Below, one piece after another: positions 63,078 through 64,000 of a DNA stretch of 64,000 nt. This stretch comes from Porphyrobacter sp. CACIAM 03H1 (lineage in GTDB: Bacteria; Pseudomonadota; Alphaproteobacteria; Sphingomonadales; Sphingomonadaceae), in the NCBI RefSeq assembly GCF_002215495.1, contig NZ_CP021378.1, forward strand, positions 2,728,764 to 2,792,763. Direction: 5' to 3'. Position 1 is the stretch's first letter; each line of letters begins with the position of its first letter. A program made the translations under genes and the position numbers. The notes under the pieces were generated by a model. That model saw only the letters and a list, made by a program, of their open reading frames with translations. It made no database searches and was not told the DNA's origin.

Positions 63078-63871
63078 TAGAAGGCGAGCTGGTGCGACAC
63101 GGCGATCAGCAGGCCGCCCGCGCTCCAGATCCTGACCGCCTGCGAGAAGCGCCCGCGGGCCACGCGCGGCGCGTCGGTCTCGACCAGCAGGTAGTCGCTC
63201 CCCAGCGCCTCGAGCTCGGCGCGGGTGCACAGCAAGTGGAGGTCATAGCTCACCGTCGCGCTGAAGCGCGGGGCGGGATCGAGGAAGAAGGTGCGCGGCA
63301 TGGGGGTGTCGGAGAGTGCGAGGATCGCCTTCTCGTCCCACGGCCGCCCGCTGGCGTCGCGCACCCAGGCCGCGGTCCGCGGATGCTCCTGCGCGGTGAA
63401 GGGCTTGCCGACGGCAAGGCGCTGCTCGTAGTTCGCCAGCCAGCGCGGCCCGGGCGAGGTGGGAAGCAGAGTCGATTGCTCGGGCGGGACGACCTCGGGG
63501 AAGCCTGTGACATAGTCGAGCGCGCCCTCGCGCGCGTCGGAGAAGACGAAGTCCGCCGCGAACAGGGGTGCGGCGCGGTCTGATCCGGCGAAAGCCTCGG
63601 CACGCACGAAATCGGTGCGCCGCCCCTCGCGCAAGGTTTGCACCGTCAGCGCCAGGCCCGCTTCGGGCAGCGGCTTCATGAAATGGGCCGCGGCGCTCGC
63701 CAGCAGCCCCGCGCGCGGCCCTTCGGCCTGAACCGCTTCCAGCGCCAGCGCCAGCGCCCAGCTGCCGAAGGCCGACTGGAAGTTCCAGTAGGCCGCCCCG
63801 CCCGACGATATGAAGCTGCCATCCGCATTTCGTGCAAGCCGAGTGGCGGTGTCGAGCGGGTAATCGGTCAT
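63074..63871 (-). CDS. Acyl-CoA thioesterase, TesB-like double hotdog
   Basis: Protein of 265 residues with two hotdog halves: AYWNFQSAFGSWALALALEA with an N-terminal half typical of thioesterase-like superfamily proteins, and a C-terminal ATVSYDLHLLCTRAELEALG to RGRFSQAVRIWSAGGLLIAVS. It likely hydrolyses acyl-CoAs in the cytosol; chain-length preference is unknown. A TGAAC-N6-GTTCA palindrome lies upstream. Confidence 0.85.
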   Translation of the reverse strand: MTDYPLDTATRLARNADGSFISSGGAAYWNFQSAFGSWALALALEAVQAEGPRAGLLASAAAHFMKPLPEAGLALTVQTLREGRRTDFVRAEAFAGSDRAAPLFAADFVFSDAREGALDYVTGFPEVVPPEQSTLLPTSPGPRWLANYEQRLAVGKPFTAQEHPRTAAWVRDASGRPWDEKAILALSDTPMPRTFFLDPAPRFSATVSYDLHLLCTRAELEALGSDYLLVETDAPRVARGRFSQAVRIWSAGGLLIAVSHQLAFY

Positions 63872-63922
63872 GGGTTTCTCCGGAGGGGACAGGATGGCGC
63901 GCGGGCCTACGCGCCTGATTAT

Positions 63923-63938
63923 TGAACGCTACTGTTCA
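63923..63938. promoter_or_regulatory. TetR-type palindrome upstream of the thioesterase gene
   Basis: TGAAC-GCTACT-GTTCA is a perfect 5-bp dyad with a 6-base centre, about 50 bases ahead of the thioesterase start. The spacing and half-sites resemble TetR/AcrR-family operators. A regulator gene, if it exists, would be beyond the window end. Confidence 0.4.
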
Positions 63939-64000
63939 CTTTCGGTTTCCGGCGCAAGCGCGATTTCTTGCGGTTGGCGTGCAATCGGTCCGGCGCACCG

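Overview
The window is GC-rich (about two thirds G+C by eye), densely coded on both strands, and looks like chromosomal DNA of a sphingomonad alphaproteobacterium, most likely Erythrobacteraceae. Supporting signs are the rpmF-plsX-fabH-ihfA-merR run, the mutY / dciA / dsbA / dsbA / smc neighbourhood, MucR and Fur next to tsaB-rimI, DUF1489, class II DAHP synthase, CobT and an iron-sulfur photolyase. I see no phage, plasmid, CRISPR array, rRNA, tRNA or complete insertion sequence. No stretch over 300 bases lacks a gene; the longest intergenic gaps are 42537-42760 and 19658-19870.

Layout. 1-1896: end of a surface-polysaccharide type locus (GT-B transferase, FkbM methyltransferase). 1869-5242: ergothioneine operon egtB-egtD plus an FAD oxidoreductase, with a good sigma70-type promoter. 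5264-9809: class II DAHP synthase and a periplasmic M16 protease. 9920-14231: nfu, RutE-like reductase, tsaB, rimI, mucR, fur, plsC. 14228-22939: LysR regulator, then corC, ybeY, phoH and miaB on the minus strand, interrupted by an erythromycin-esterase homologue, a small membrane protein and a tandem pair of secreted paralogues behind an EcfG-like promoter. 23033-29304: PPIase, MgtE, an SDR / NTF2-like / Rieske oxygenase cassette, DUF1489, HdeD and a stress protein. 29432-32339: FrnE, NudC, serine hydrolase. 32458-43955: small membrane protein, mutY, dciA, two DsbA-like proteins, smc, merR, ihfA, fabH, plsX, rpmF, MAPEG, MBL hydrolase. 44049-46070: a cI/cro-like arrangement (S24 repressor divergent from a small HTH-like protein). 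46095-53571: aldehyde dehydrogenase, acetolactate-synthase-type enzyme, 2-hydroxyacid dehydrogenase, cysS, nitroreductase and an AT-richer orphan. 53571-63871: cobT, fsa, DUF2490, DUF4197, priA, FeS photolyase, CPBP protease, GST, thioesterase.

Most genes are housekeeping. The points most worth a second look are the ergothioneine operon with its extra FAD enzyme and start-site palindrome; the stress-promoter-driven secreted paralogues inside an inverted and interrupted miaB-phoH-ybeY-corC block; the S24/HTH switch with paired palindromes; the SDR/NTF2/Rieske cassette; two dispersed repeats with shared CGTCATTGCGAG termini; and six convergent gene pairs that share a single CTAG as both stop codons. 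Functions come from reading conserved motifs; no database search was run.
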